Part shown: in pieces, positions 1 through 11,573 of the stretch | How the letters are laid out: each line of letters begins with the position of its first letter | Numbering within the stretch: the stretch's first letter is position 1 | NCBI GenBank assembly: GCA_021030915.1 | Contig: JAGEMR010000124.1 | Location: forward strand, 1 to 64,000 | DNA length: 64,000 nt | DNA from: Astrothelium macrocarpum | Lineage: Eukaryota > Ascomycota > Dothideomycetes > Trypetheliales > Trypetheliaceae | Direction of reading: 5' to 3' | Translations under genes and position numbers: made by a program | Notes under the pieces: generated by a model | What the model saw: only the letters and a program-made list of their open reading frames with translations | Database searches by the model: none | Told to the model about the DNA's origin: nothing

Positions 1-1047
1 TTTTTTAAATAATAATAATTAAATAATAAATAAAATTAATTTAAAATGAATTTAATATTTTAATAAATATATAAAATTATATATAATTAAATAATATCAT
101 TTTTTAATTTTAAATGATTATAAAAATTATTATTCAATTAATTTTAAATTTTATTATAAAAAAAATAATATTTTTACATTTTATATATTTCTTTATTTAT
201 TTTATATATTTCAATCATTTGATATTAAATATTTTAATTCATTAAAATGGATATATAAATATCAAATTGAAAATTTTATTCAGATATATATTATATATAT
301 TATTAAAATTGAATTTTTTTCAATATTTATAATTATATTTAAAAAGATTTTTATAAAATAAAATATTCAAATAAATTTTAAAAAATTAGATTTTATTTTT
401 TATAATTCGGAAAATATAATTTTTTAATTAAATATTAAATTATATATTCCAATATTTTTAATATTTTTATCAGAATCATTTTTATTATGAGAATTAAAAA
501 TATTATAAAATTTTATTAAAATAATTTCATAATCCGAATTTATTAAAAATCGAATTATATAATATTAAAATAATTCATTAATATTAATTTTTATTAAAAT
601 TAATTAAATTTTAAAAAATATATAATAAATTATATATCAAATAATTTTATTAAAAAAAAAAAGATATCATTTTAAAAAATAAATAAAATATTTAATAAAT
701 ATCAAAAAATTAAAAAAAATTGAATCAAATAAAAAAAATCTTTTTTTTTTAAATAAATAAAATTTAATAAATCAAAATAATATTATATAATTAAAAAAGA
801 ATAAAATATCTGAAAATATTGATCAATGAATGAAAATAAAAACGTATAAAAAATGATATATATAATATGATAATATCAATCATAATATACGGATTTATCA
901 GAAAATTATAATTATCTTTTTTAAAAAGAATTTTGAATAATTTAAATAAATTTGATTTATTATGATTAATATATGATCAGATTTTATTGATAGAATCGCG
1001 AAAAGCGGATCGCTCACTTGTGCGGACCGCTCGCTTGTGTACCACGT
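1..1047. mobile_element. AT-saturated body and right end of a TA-flanked TIR element (other end outside window)
   Basis: The stretch is almost pure A/T with no usable reading frame until a GC-rich terminus at about 995-1047. That terminus contains two adjacent 17-bp units and ends ...ACCACGT followed by TA (1048-1049). The layout (short outer block, paired 17-bp units, TA at the edge) matches the two better-supported Tc1/mariner-type elements in this window. This is inference: only one end is visible, so neither the inverted partner nor the target duplication can be confirmed. The few remaining C residues are nearly all preceded by T, as elsewhere in the AT-rich block, which points to C-to-T mutation of a former repeat. 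Confidence 0.5.
1005..1038. repeat. 17-bp tandem pair inside a GC-rich transposon terminus
   Basis: Two adjacent copies, GCGGATCGCTCACTTGT and GCGGACCGCTCGCTTGT, differ at two positions, both transitions. They stand as a GC island in about 90% AT surroundings. Paired units at the same 17-bp spacing occur in the ends of the elements at 1673-3738 and 41139-42959, so these may be paired transposase-binding sites. Confidence 0.7.
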
Positions 1048-1049
1048 TA

Positions 1050-1670
1050 TATTATATAATTCTTCAAACGAATAATTAATATCAAATTATATTCAAAATT
1101 AATTGGATTTTTTAATGGATTAATAATTAAAAATAATGATAAATTAGATAAATTTAATAAATCAGATAAATTTATTAATAATTCAATTATAAATTATTAA
1201 ATAATTAAAAATATTAATAAAAATGATTCAATTATTAAATTAATTATTTCATTTATAATGATAATTTATGAAATTGGTGGAAATATTTTATATTATTAAT
1301 GGTATTGAATTGATATTTTTTGAATTGAATCTAATATTTTTTAAATCAAATTCGATTTTGAATTCGATTTAAATTTGAATTTAAAATTAAATTTCGACCA
1401 TCTGAAAATTGAAATAATATTAAAAAATTTTAATTGAATAATAATAATTTCAAAAAATATGATTGATTTATATTTTCGAATAAATGATCTTTAAAATGAT
1501 TCATTATCATATTTTTCAGATATTTCAAAAATTTTTTATCAAATTTAAATAAAATGAAAATAAAATTCAATTTTAAATTTTATGAATTAGACAATATTTA
1601 CATATTTTCAGATATTGTATAGAACGTACTGCGCGATTTAATCAATTCTGCGAATTTTGTGTGGCGGGGC
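1050..1670. other. AT-rich spacer between two elements, no gene
   Basis: No gene is seen. 1050-1620 is AT-saturated like the neighbouring element bodies. The last 50 bp (about 1622-1670) return to ordinary composition immediately before the TA that borders the next element, so they look like original host sequence at its insertion site. Confidence 0.6.
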
Positions 1671-1672
1671 TA

Positions 1673-3738
1673 GGAGTATTCCCCACCACACCGCTCGGAC
1701 CACCACTCCGACACCTTTTTTTGAATAACGTACAAATCTTTAAAATTTAATAATTTCACTAATATGATTCTAATTAATATCGTTTTTATTGATCTGAGAA
1801 ATCAGAAATAATTTAATATCAAATCGATTATCAGAAAATATAATATTATTTATTTTATATTATAAGATCGTTTTAAAAAGGATATTATTAATATTCAAAA
1901 TTTCTATTAAAATATTCAGATCAATTTTAAAAAAATAAAAAAATTCGCCTTTTATATTTATATGAATAAATTTTTGAATTATAATTTATTTTTTATATAT
2001 TAAATGATATATAATTTTATTTATAATATTATTAATATCATTTATAGAATTAATTAAATTAAAAAATTCATAAATTAATATCAAAAAGAATTATTTATTA
2101 ATTATTTAAAAAATATTGATTTAATTTGAAAAAAGATTAATAATTGATATTAATATAAATTCTATTTTAATTTAATAAATATTTTTTAATTATATTTTTT
2201 CATTTTTAATTCTTAAAATTGTTCAATAAAATTAATAATTATAATATTAAATCGTATAATATTTATAATATAAATAAAAAAGTATTTGAATAAAATAAAA
2301 TTATTAATATTAATTATAACAGATTAAAATTATGAATTATAATTATTATTTACATTTATATAAATAAAAATTGGATATTATCAGATATCATTTGATTAAT
2401 TAAATATATATTATAAAATATCTGATTTAATAAAAAGAATTTTAATTATATATATATTTTTAATGATATATTATTAAATAAATAAATAATTAAAAAAATA
2501 AATTTATATTAATTTATAAAAATATTTAATTGAAATATTAAAAATAAAATCAATTTAAATAAAAAATCATATTTTTTAATTTTTAATAATTATAATAATT
2601 ATATTAATATGATTTTTTTAAAATATATAATATGATATAATATTTATATTATTATTTTATCATTTCATTTAATATATAAATTATAATTTTTAAATATTAA
2701 TTTATTTATTCTATTTAATTAATAATATAATCAAAAATTAAATAAAAAAATATTTCAATTAAATAATTTTTTATCAATATTTAAAAAAATATTTTTAAAA
2801 TTCTTTTAATCAATTTTTAAAATTATTTTTTCATTTAATAATATTAAAAATGAATAATTAAAAATTGATATTAAATTATATAATTCTGAATAAATTTTAA
2901 AATAATTAATAAAATCAAAAATTTAAAATTAATTTATAATATTTTATAAAATATTTAAAATTTTTTAAATAATATTTTAATATTAAAAATTCAAAATTTT
3001 ATTTTATCAATTCATTAATTTAAAATTCAAAATTCATTATTGAAATATAAAAATCAGAATTTAAAAATAATTTTAATTAAAAAAAAAAAATATTATAATC
3101 AATTTAAATTTTTTTTTATATTAATAATAATAATAATAATTATAAAATTCGTTTTTATTTTTTTTATAAAATATAAATTATGATCAAAAAAAATGAAATA
3201 ATTAAAATTTAAAAAAAATTAAAAAAATAATTAAAATAATTAAAAAAATTTTAATAATTATTAATAAAAAATTAAAATAAATTCAGAAATAATAATATCA
3301 GATGAATAAATAATTATCATTTTATATATATAATATTTTTATTATAATTTGATTATAATAAATAATAAAAATTTTAATATAATAAAAAATTAATAAATAA
3401 TTCAAAATTGATATTAAAATATTTTATCAAAAATCAAAAAAATTATTATTAATTTTAAAAAAATTTCAAATTATTATTAATTTTAATAAATCAAATAATT
3501 ATAATATAAATAAAATTATTATAATAATAAAATCAGAATATTAAATACGTAAATCAGATAAATATTTGGATTAATTATCATAATACGTTAGATACGTTTG
3601 AAAAAATATATTTAGATCATATAATTGAAATTTCATAAACTGTATTATTACTGGAATTATCGACGTTCAAACCCCGCCGTCGTGACAGCGAGGCCCCGAG
3701 CGGAGTGGTGGTCCGAGCGGAGTGGTGGGGAATACTCC
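1673..3738. mobile_element. RIP-erased TIR transposon (Tc1/mariner-like ends, TA target duplication)
   Basis: The two ends are inverted copies: 1673-1710 and 3701-3738 match at 37 of 38 positions, each beginning GGAGTATTCCCCACCAC when read inward. TA lies directly outside both ends (1671-1672 and 3739-3740), the target duplication expected for the Tc1/mariner superfamily. Length is about 2.07 kb, close to Fot1/pogo elements. Each terminus carries a unit repeated at 17-bp spacing. The interior is about 90% A/T, with no transposase frame left and with surviving C almost only in TpC, so heavy C-to-T mutation has removed the coding content. The superfamily rests on the ends and TA only. Confidence 0.8.
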
Positions 3739-3740
3739 TA

Positions 3741-4596
3741 ATAAATTTCGCGCGGCGCTTTCGAACCCGAAGGCGAACCTGGACACCGCTGTAACTGCGA
3801 GAGGCTCGACCAGGGTCATTCTGACGAATGGCAAGACCAATTAAGGCCAGAAATACCAACGGAAGCAAAGGGAGTACTGCCATACATATCGGAGGGGGCT
3901 TCTTTGATAGGCATAGATGATGGGTTCGATGCTTCTTGCCTTAATGACTACCAATTCAATGACGAAACTGAGTATCGTCTCGAAGCAGACAATTAAAATC
4001 GGTATGCCTCTTTCCACAGCGGGTGATGTAATAATGGACTCATTGTGCTGACCGATTCGTGTAGGGAAAATGAGCGTCTAGTCGACAGTGCCATGCTATC
4101 CCTTTATGCAAACTATCCACGTTGCTTGTAGTAATCCCATGACATAACATCCGCATTTTGTAAGACTTCCACCTTTAGAATTTTCTTTTGTAGATAGAGT
4201 AACTACGGATATCCCACCCGCCATAAGCCCGTTCCCTCACACACCACAGGCTCTCAATGATTTTTATCCGTCTCTGTGTCCCTGAGCAGATAGTCAAAGA
4301 GTAAGCTGGATTCCCCCGCCTTCGCGATCTACGGATTGCGACAGTCAAGATCTTTTCTGGGTCAGCGCGACTGTGTGCCTTTAGCCCCATACCGTGGTCG
4401 ACTTCCGCGATAGTGAGTGTGGTCATTTCATGATCGGTATTTCTTTGAGTGCTTAAGGCTGCTCCGATTGACGCATGGTAGACTTTTCGCATGTCCATAA
4501 ACAACGTACGCTATGTCCTGACATGAGGAGCATTGCATGCAGCTCATCATTGCATTACTTCGGTGCAACATGGTCCTGCACATGATCGTCATCTTT
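3741..4596. other. Non-genic stretch between transposon and NLR-like gene
   Basis: Normal base composition resumes here. No credible gene is seen. A short minus-strand frame (3617-3883) starts with a hydrophobic stretch but runs straight into the transposon end, so it is not an intact gene. The interval also contains a 93-bp segment (4001-4093) with a diverged direct copy at 12587-12680, and it serves as the 3' flank of the NLR-like gene. Confidence 0.6.
4001..4093 (+). repeat. Degraded copy of a 94-bp segment also found at 12587-12680
   Basis: Shared blocks include GGTATGCCT at the start, GGACTCATTGT in the middle, then GTGTAGGGA and CAGTGC near the end. Read in one frame the middle gives GLIVLTDSCRENERLVDSA, against GLIVPTNLCRENKLPVGSA in the other copy, while the first part is out of frame. 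The similarity therefore looks like a former coding segment that has decayed here. The parent gene was not recognised. Confidence 0.65.
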
Positions 4597-7500
4597 TTAC
4601 TGGAGATGCAGAACCTGCGCTTGAACTTCTTCAAGCTTCTTCTCGGCCTTTCCGAGATCAGGACAATCTGACGCCATTTGGCTGCGAAAACCGGTGATAG
4701 CCCTCGTGTAATGCTCGACTGCTTTGACGTATTCCATTTCGGCAGTTGCAACTTTGCCTAAGCCCTCGACTGTCCTCAATACGTCCAGGTGATCAGGTCC
4801 GCTCTCACGCTCTCTTCCTTTCAGAGCTCGCAAGAAATGCTTTTTGGCTTGTGGGATATTATCTTGCATAAGATAGCTCTCCGCAATATTGTGGACAGTG
4901 ACGAGCGTATCCAGATGGTCGGACCCCAACTTTTGCTCGCGTCCTTGCAAAGCCTGGGAATACAAATTCTCGGCTTTGTCAAAGCGATACTGATCTCGGT
5001 ACACGTTGGCCAAACCATCAGCCGTGCGTAGTGTATCAGGGTGGGTAAGCCCAAGAGTTTTTTCCCGACAGTCTAAAATTTCACCGAATAGAATTTCAGC
5101 ACCGTTCAAATCCCCAATACATCTAGAAACATCCGCTAGATTCTGCTTTGCTGTCAGAGTGTCTGGATGTGTCGAGCCAAGATTGTTTTCTCTAAATGCA
5201 AGGACCTCCTGATACCGTTCTAAGGCTTCTTGGTACTTGCCTTGGTGTTGAAGGACGATGGCATAGCCAAGAACTGTATGGATCGTATTTGGATGCTGCG
5301 AGCCCTGTTGGTTTTCCATTCCATTGTTGGAACTTTCATAACCGTATAATGCCCATTTGTAGAGATTCACTGCATCGACTAGACGGCCCTGTCGTCGGTA
5401 GAGGACAGCCAAACTTTGTACGGTTGCCAAAGTATCCAGGCCGTCCGGATCGCGCATCTGCCTTACAGTAAGGATATGTTCATATAATCTTTGTGACCTT
5501 GATAGATCCTTGCTGAATCGCACTACCGTAGCCGCACCTTGTGCTATCTCTAAATACGTCGGATGATTCGAACCCACGTTATTCTCTGCGCTTTCTAATA
5601 CGCGCGAATAGAGTTTATCAGACTCACTATACTGGCCATCGTAGAAGTAAACATTAGCAAGCTTTATGAGCTCATTAGCCAGCTCAGAAGAGACCTCCGC
5701 TTCTGGGAGCCTCCTCTCAACCCATTCAAGCACAGCTGTGACGTGGGGAGCGATTCTTCGTTCAAACTCCCAATCCTGAGGTCGTCGGATACCTGTGGTC
5801 CAAATCTCCCAGGAACCGAGCGAAGCACAAACCACGCGAAAAGCCTTACGGGCTATGAAGTCCTTGGTGTTGGCATCCATTCTCTCCCGAGCCCAGCTAT
5901 GAACAAGCGGGTGGATTGAAAAGTACTCTCCAAAAGCCTTCCTAGTAATCAGAGAAAACGAAAAGAGTGGCAAGGTCAAGATATCGAGAGGTAACACTGT
6001 ACTCCGCCATCAGCTCATGCTCGTCGTTTAAGCGTTACATCACTTGCATTCAGGATCCACGACTTCTAAGCCTCTCTGAAGCATGTCAGGGTAAATCTCC
6101 GTGTTGGAAACGAAAGAGCAAAGCAAGAGAAGTTCGGCAGATAAAGGACTCTGTTTGCTAATTTCTTTGAAGGACAATTCCCAAGTCGTAAAAACAGATT
6201 CAGAGTACTGCCAGACGGAAGATGGCGGCTTTTGGCTAAGCGTAGCCTTGATACGGGAAGGATCTAGCAGTGGTAAATACCGTCGAAGTGGTGTCTGAGT
6301 GCAGAAGAGATATGAACCAGCCTGATCGAGCGCGAGTGGGAGATGTCCCAAGGTCGTAGCTATTTGCATTGCCTCAGTGTGCTCTAGAGATGTTGCTTTA
6401 GCTAGAGCTATATTGCGAATTGGCTATAATTGTGCGTTTGATGCATACCCTGTTCGTCAAAGGATTGCTTGTGTTGACAGCTGCGTCTGAGCAGCTCTAT
6501 GCTCTCCGTTGCGTCCAGAACTTCAAGTTCATACCCCACTCCAAAGCGACAGCAGTCTCGACGTCTAGTAGTGATCAGAATCCTACCATTTGTTGTACTC
6601 CTAGGAAAGTAATCAGAGACATCAAAGCTGTCCAGGTCGTCAACATTGTCGAACACAAGCAGCCAGCCCACATTATCCATCAGTGAGAACCAGTTCTTAA
6701 CAGCTTCGACTACTGTGTCACGAGTGTCACGACTGAAGATTATAACACCTTCGTGATCAATGAGACCAACAAGGCCAAGATGCTGAGCAAGATTGCTAAA
6801 TGGGGGAACAGCTGCTTTATTTTTTGAAGCATAGTGCTGAACGAGTCGTCTTGCTAGTGTATAGAAGCTTGCGTAGATGGTATCTTTGCTTGTACTGTTA
6901 ATCCAATTGACAGAAGTATAGGCTGTATCGTATGAGTATGCATACTGCCTAACGAGCTGTGTTTTACCGACTCCGCCGGTGCCATGAACGACAACGACGT
7001 CTGTGCTAAAGTCATTTGGAGAAGTTCCTCCTAAAGTTATGAGTTCGTGTAAGTCCCGTAAATTTTGCTCGCGGCCGGTGAATATTGGATTGGGTTTATA
7101 ACCAAGTTCAAGATCAAGGTGATAGTAGTCAGTGATCAAAGATGTCGTGGTGGCTACTGATCGTGTACTTTCCACTTCTACAAAAATCAATAACTGAGCT
7201 ACAATACACACTACTTATAATACCCATAGTTGTGACAAATCATGGATAGTCGTACTAACCATTGGCGCGATGATACTCTTCCCATACCAAAAGGATAGCG
7301 CTAGGAGCATCTTCTACCATCAGTCCCAAGTGACTGGAAACTGTATTGTAGTCCACGTCGCTGCGAGACCGCATCTTCACCATTTCCCGGTGATTCTTAT
7401 AGATTTCGATAGGCTCGGATCTGGGCTGGTTTGGGATAATTGCTGAGGACTTGTTGACGACCTACGCTTGTTGTGAGCTAAGTGGATCGTGCGGAAATAC

Positions 7501-8470
7501 GGACTGCAAGTAAGTACCATCATTGATCCAAAACCTGCGATGACCATCGGCACCGACTCGTAACAAAACTTGGTGTGGATCTGGCCAGAGATGAGCGCGT
7601 AATGGGAGAGCTGCTGTTCGATCCACTCCGAGTCTTTTTTAAGATGATCCAGAAGGTCAACGTTTGTCTGTAGTGCAAGTGATGCAATGCTCGCAATCAC
7701 TCTACCAAAATTGACTCCATTGCCGCCTTGGTGAGGCGTGCCGAAGAATAGGATGCCATAAGTGGAAGTGTAGATAGCTCGGTAGTTCCCACTGTCATCA
7801 TTTTCAGATAGTTTGGCATGAATTAAAGCCTTTGCTCAAATATGAGTATGACGACGACTGTAACCATGTGTTGAGACTCACACTCTTGAGGACAAGCCCG
7901 CCCATGCTGTGTGCCAAGAAAATGATAGGACGTTGAACAGTCTTATACAAATAAGCAATTAGTAAGATATCGTAGCTTCTATAAGCATAGATAACACACC
8001 TTGGTCTTGCGCCTGTGTAGACTAAGGCTTTGAAGTAGTGTAGTCGCATGGCCGTGGAAAGTTTGTCGTGACAGGTCCTTGTGTGCATGAGTTCTCGAAT
8101 CATAACCAAAACCTAGAATGCGAGCATTCGGAAGATCATGGTGAAGGAGATCCTTTGGCCAGAAGACGTGGTTGTCAGCTGTCCATGTTTTCTCGCGGTG
8201 TCCATTCAGACCGTGTATGAAGACTAGGCTTGCGCAAAATCAGCTGCGAGCGCTCAGTAGGCGACTCAAGCGAGCGACTCACTCGATGTCTGGGTTTGCC
8301 CCAGAAGTCCACTCTGTAATGCCTTTGGGAACTTCATCCACCTCACTGACCGCCGGTTCTGTCTGTTGCTCTGCTTGAGCCGTCGAGCTCTGACTGCGTT
8401 CCCTGGCGGTTAGCACGTTGGATGGCAGGTCAGTCTCCTGTGTAGATCTCTTTCGACGAAAGAAGCTCAT
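4597..8470 (-). CDS. NLR-like STAND protein: alpha/beta-hydrolase (DUF676/LipA-like) + NB-ARC + TPR
   Basis: Eight exons fit with continuous phase: 8470-8283, 8228-8000, 7941-7882, 7829-7518, 7461-7260, 7177-6449, 6407-6044 and 6001-4597, giving about 1162 aa. Residues about 63-300 are a serine-esterase-like domain (LVFIHGLNGH; nucleophile elbow LAHSMGGL, Ser about 151; FFGTPHQGG). The NB-ARC follows, with P-loop GTGGVGKT (about 396-402) and Walker B WLLVFDNVDD. After FSIHPLVHSWARERM come tandem kinesin-light-chain-type TPRs to the end. This is the architecture of fungal NLR-like proteins linked to non-self recognition; the enzyme arm could act as effector or sensor. No in-frame stop or frameshift remains once introns are removed. 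The 42-nt intron 7 (GTGATG...GGAG) is the least certain junction; a GC-AG alternative also fits. The trigger and partner are unknown. Confidence 0.88.
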
Positions 8471-9739
8471 ATCAACAACGTGCAGGCTCTATGAAATTAT
8501 GAACCACGGGATGTCTGAGCAATGAGACGTAATTCTGAAGAGAATGGGCGAGTTCGCCCATAATATGAGCCTTTTCTCATCCGCAGCACGTGCGCTCGTG
8601 CGACAAATGTGAGCTGCGAATGGGTGTATGGACCGGGCGCCACAACGGCCGAGGGCAATCGCCAGGCGCTGTTTATATCAAGCTCTTATCTACATCATTT
8701 GGTGAACGTTGAAGATGATCGGGCGTTCCATGTTCCTTGCCAACACAGATTCCGAGCGTGGTGATAGCGCTCAATGATACCTCGCCATCATGCTGTGCAG
8801 GAGCATAACAACTTGAACGAATTGTAGAATCGACGCCAAGTTATGAGACGCCAAAATCGCTTCTTGTGCCTGCATCCGCTTCGTAAGATTGATCCGAGAA
8901 GAGAAGACTGGCTTTGTGTCCCGGCATATAGCCTCACTGCGGCAGTCAGTAAGACTGCCACTTCGCGGAATCTAGCATCCACCACGACGCAACCACTATA
9001 TTTGACTGTTCGATTTGATAAAAGGCCCTGACACGCCTCTCATCTGTGCTACTGACCCCTATACTTGATTAGACTCAGTACAGGTTTTTAAGCAAATGAA
9101 GGACATCAAAGATAACTGATCGAAAACGTCCTTGGAATTCCAACCAAATCGTATATTGCTTACCTAGGTCCACGGATTGGTCCAGACAAGAAAGGCTAGA
9201 GCAGGACGGATAGAGAACGGGTGGAGGACGGGAGGGAAGTGAGATCGACGATACCAAAGCTAGGCTGTGTTAGGGCAGTTCGCCGAATGCCGAAGCTGGA
9301 ATTGGGTACGGATGGAACCGCAACACGGAACCGCAGCACCACCCCAAATCGTGAAATTAGCCAGACGTCGTCAGATCACGCCGCCACAAAGCCCACAGGG
9401 CTCTTAACAAGGCATATGGAAAAAGCCAACTAAACGACTAACTGGCTAACCAGCCAGCAGCAGCTTCCCGTGCTGCATCTACCCCTCATTGCCTTTTCAA
9501 ATCTGATTGAACGCCTCATGTCGTTGCCCTATCAGGAGTGCGTACATCCTCTCTGAGGAAGGGCACAAGCGTCAATCCAAGCGGAATTCCAATGCCGTTT
9601 GAGGGACCTGGAACCTTCAGTCCCTGACTCAAAAAAATCGACAAGTATCATCCTGCATTTGCCATGAATCTTTCGCCCATGATACTACAAACCTGATTAC
9701 TGTGTGCTTCACGCCCTCGCATCTTCTTAGGCCCTAGAA
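8471..9739. other. Intergenic region between divergent genes
   Basis: This 1.27-kb interval separates the minus-strand NLR-like gene from the plus-strand phosphatase and must hold both promoters. I see only short overlapping frames on both strands, without domain motifs or credible exon structure. No RNA gene or repeat was recognised. Confidence 0.6.
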
Positions 9740-10682
9740 ATGGCTACAAGAGACTTGCATGGTGTTCGTGATTTCATGGTCAAAGTAGCCAAAGAAGGCG
9801 GCAACGTTATCTCATTGGCTCAGCCCTCGCGATCTGTCACGACATCTAAGAAGAATAGTGAGATTCACAGTTCGAATACATGAATGCTCTCTGCTGACAA
9901 GGAGTCTGGTAGCCACAGACATTGTAACAGAAACAGATAGGGCTGTGGAGACCCTGATCTCTTCAAGTCTTAAGCAGCGATATCCTTCGTTCCGTTTCAT
10001 CGGCGAGGAGACCTACGTGCCCGGAACTTCCATCACAGATGATGCTACGTTTGTTCTTGATCCAATCGATGGGACTTCAAACTTTGTACATGGCTTTCCC
10101 GCTGTGTGTGTGTCCTTGGCTCTTGTTGTTTGCAAACAGCCAACCATCGGGGTAGTGTATAATCCTTTCCTCGACGAGCTTTACTCTGGGATTGCAGGCC
10201 ATGGAGCATTTACAGAGAGAAGCGGTAAACCTCAGCAGCGGCTACCGTTGATATCTAAACCTTTACTTGGCTTAGAGTCTGCGTGTATTGGTATTGAGTG
10301 GGGCAGTGATAGAGAAGGCGTCAACTTTGACCTCAATCTGAAAGTATTCACCACGCTGGCGCGGACGAAGGCTACTGGTGGCCGATTTGCCAACTCTCTC
10401 CGTTGCACAGGCTCAGCCGCTATCACCATCTGCCGTGTCGCGGCTGGACAGCAGGACATATTTTGGGAATGTGGGTGTTGGGTTTGGGATGTCGCTGCGG
10501 CATGGTGTATCCTCAAAGAGGCGGGAGGTAGGATGGTAGACGGCCATCCTGGAAATTGGGACCCAGTCATAGAGAATAGGAGGTATCTTGCTGTACGACC
10601 GGCTGCAACAGGTCAGATAGAGATCATCAAAGAATTCTGGGATGTGATTGGGGACGATAAATCTACGTATGGACCTCCGTGA
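9740..10682 (+). CDS. Inositol-monophosphatase-family phosphatase
   Basis: Two exons, 9740-9857 and 9913-10682, give 295 aa, the usual family size. The start at 9740 is preferred because exon 1 supplies the family N-terminus and the splice yields KKNTTDIVTETDR, the expected lead-in to the core. The 55-nt intron has a CTGAC branch site. Metal-binding motifs are present: GEE near residue 87, DPIDGTSN near 107-114, and WDVAAAWCILKEAGG toward the end. The family dephosphorylates myo-inositol phosphates or related sugar phosphates using Mg2+, usually in the cytosol. Some fungal paralogues sit in quinate clusters, but no quinate genes are nearby. The exact substrate cannot be told from sequence. 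Confidence 0.9.
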
Positions 10683-11573
10683 CGTCGAGGCCGCAATTAA
10701 GCACCTTACCTTGGATCCTGCTCGCTGCATGGCGGCTCAATGCAGTCAACCGAAAAGCATTCCATGAGCCGGGCAAGGCTCAAAGACCACCAAATGGCTA
10801 TAAGTCGGCATTAATGGCATCTAAGTCCTCTTGAAAAGAGTGGCAAAGGAATGAAGAAGTGCGTTGTCACGTGTTGTTGCAGCGACTTCTCCGTGTTGAC
10901 TTTGCTAATGTTTCCTAAATTCTAATGTAACATGCCTGCACTTTATTGCGCAGCATCAGCAGCATCTAAGCCCTTGCACGGTACGCGTTAACTTTGTAAA
11001 GTCTCAATTTCGCTTTGGAAAAACCGCTGTAGTATGTACTAAATTTTAATTGAGCTTAGACAATGTTTTAACCAATACGGACCTCAATTTTTTCAAGTTT
11101 TGTCTGGAGGTTTTCAGAGCAGTATAAATTTATAGTTATCATTTTCGGATTTGAACTGCGAGTGCAAGATATATGGGTAAGAGTATTGTCATCGTCAGTG
11201 GCAGCGGGAGGGGGGCGGCCTTCTGTGTGCAGGAGGCTTGTTTTAAGAACATGCTTTAGCACAAAAGTCAACAAAGCACGTTTTCGCTGATAGCTAGCTG
11301 ATTCCAGTTAATTTTTATTAATTAATGTATATTAGGAGCTTCTCTGGCACTATCGTAGTCTTCGCGTACTATACAACGATTTAATTTGCCTCAATAGGTT
11401 AGGTAGGTACGTTGATGGCAGGACATGGTAAACATGCCTACTGAAGTGGCGCTTTGTACACGCACGTGTCCCATACCCTCAAGCCTAATAAGTAAAGTAG
11501 GCTGTGCATCACTCGCCCAGATCTTTGCTCTCATTTGTAATGTTTTGCACTTTGTTTCACTGGAAAAGCTTCA
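10683..11573. other. Intergenic region, nothing recognised
   Basis: About 0.9 kb between two plus-strand genes. Short frames only; no repeat, RNA gene or domain motif was seen. The last part is presumably the promoter of the Ap4A-phosphorylase-like gene. Confidence 0.6.

Noticed and set aside
1..3640. Mitochondrial or centromeric origin of the AT-rich block
   Set aside because: It contains a TA-flanked inverted-repeat element and C-to-T style context bias with no mitochondrial genes, so RIP-mutated nuclear transposons explain it better. A centromere cannot be excluded from sequence alone.
3617..3883. Minus-strand 88-codon frame with a hydrophobic N-terminus (MAVLPLLPLVFLALIGLAI)
   Set aside because: It reads through the transposon's terminal repeat and the AT-rich body; no motif and no intact end. 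At most it is a tiny frame interrupted by the insertion.
6000..6049. GC-AG intron (GCAAGT donor) in the first NLR-like gene
   Set aside because: It fits the phase, but a canonical 42-nt GT-AG intron (6043-6002) fits equally and gives a better protein join, so the unusual class is not needed.
9221..9433. Plus-strand 70-codon frame upstream of the phosphatase gene
   Set aside because: Composition-driven, no motif, no splice structure, and in the promoter interval.
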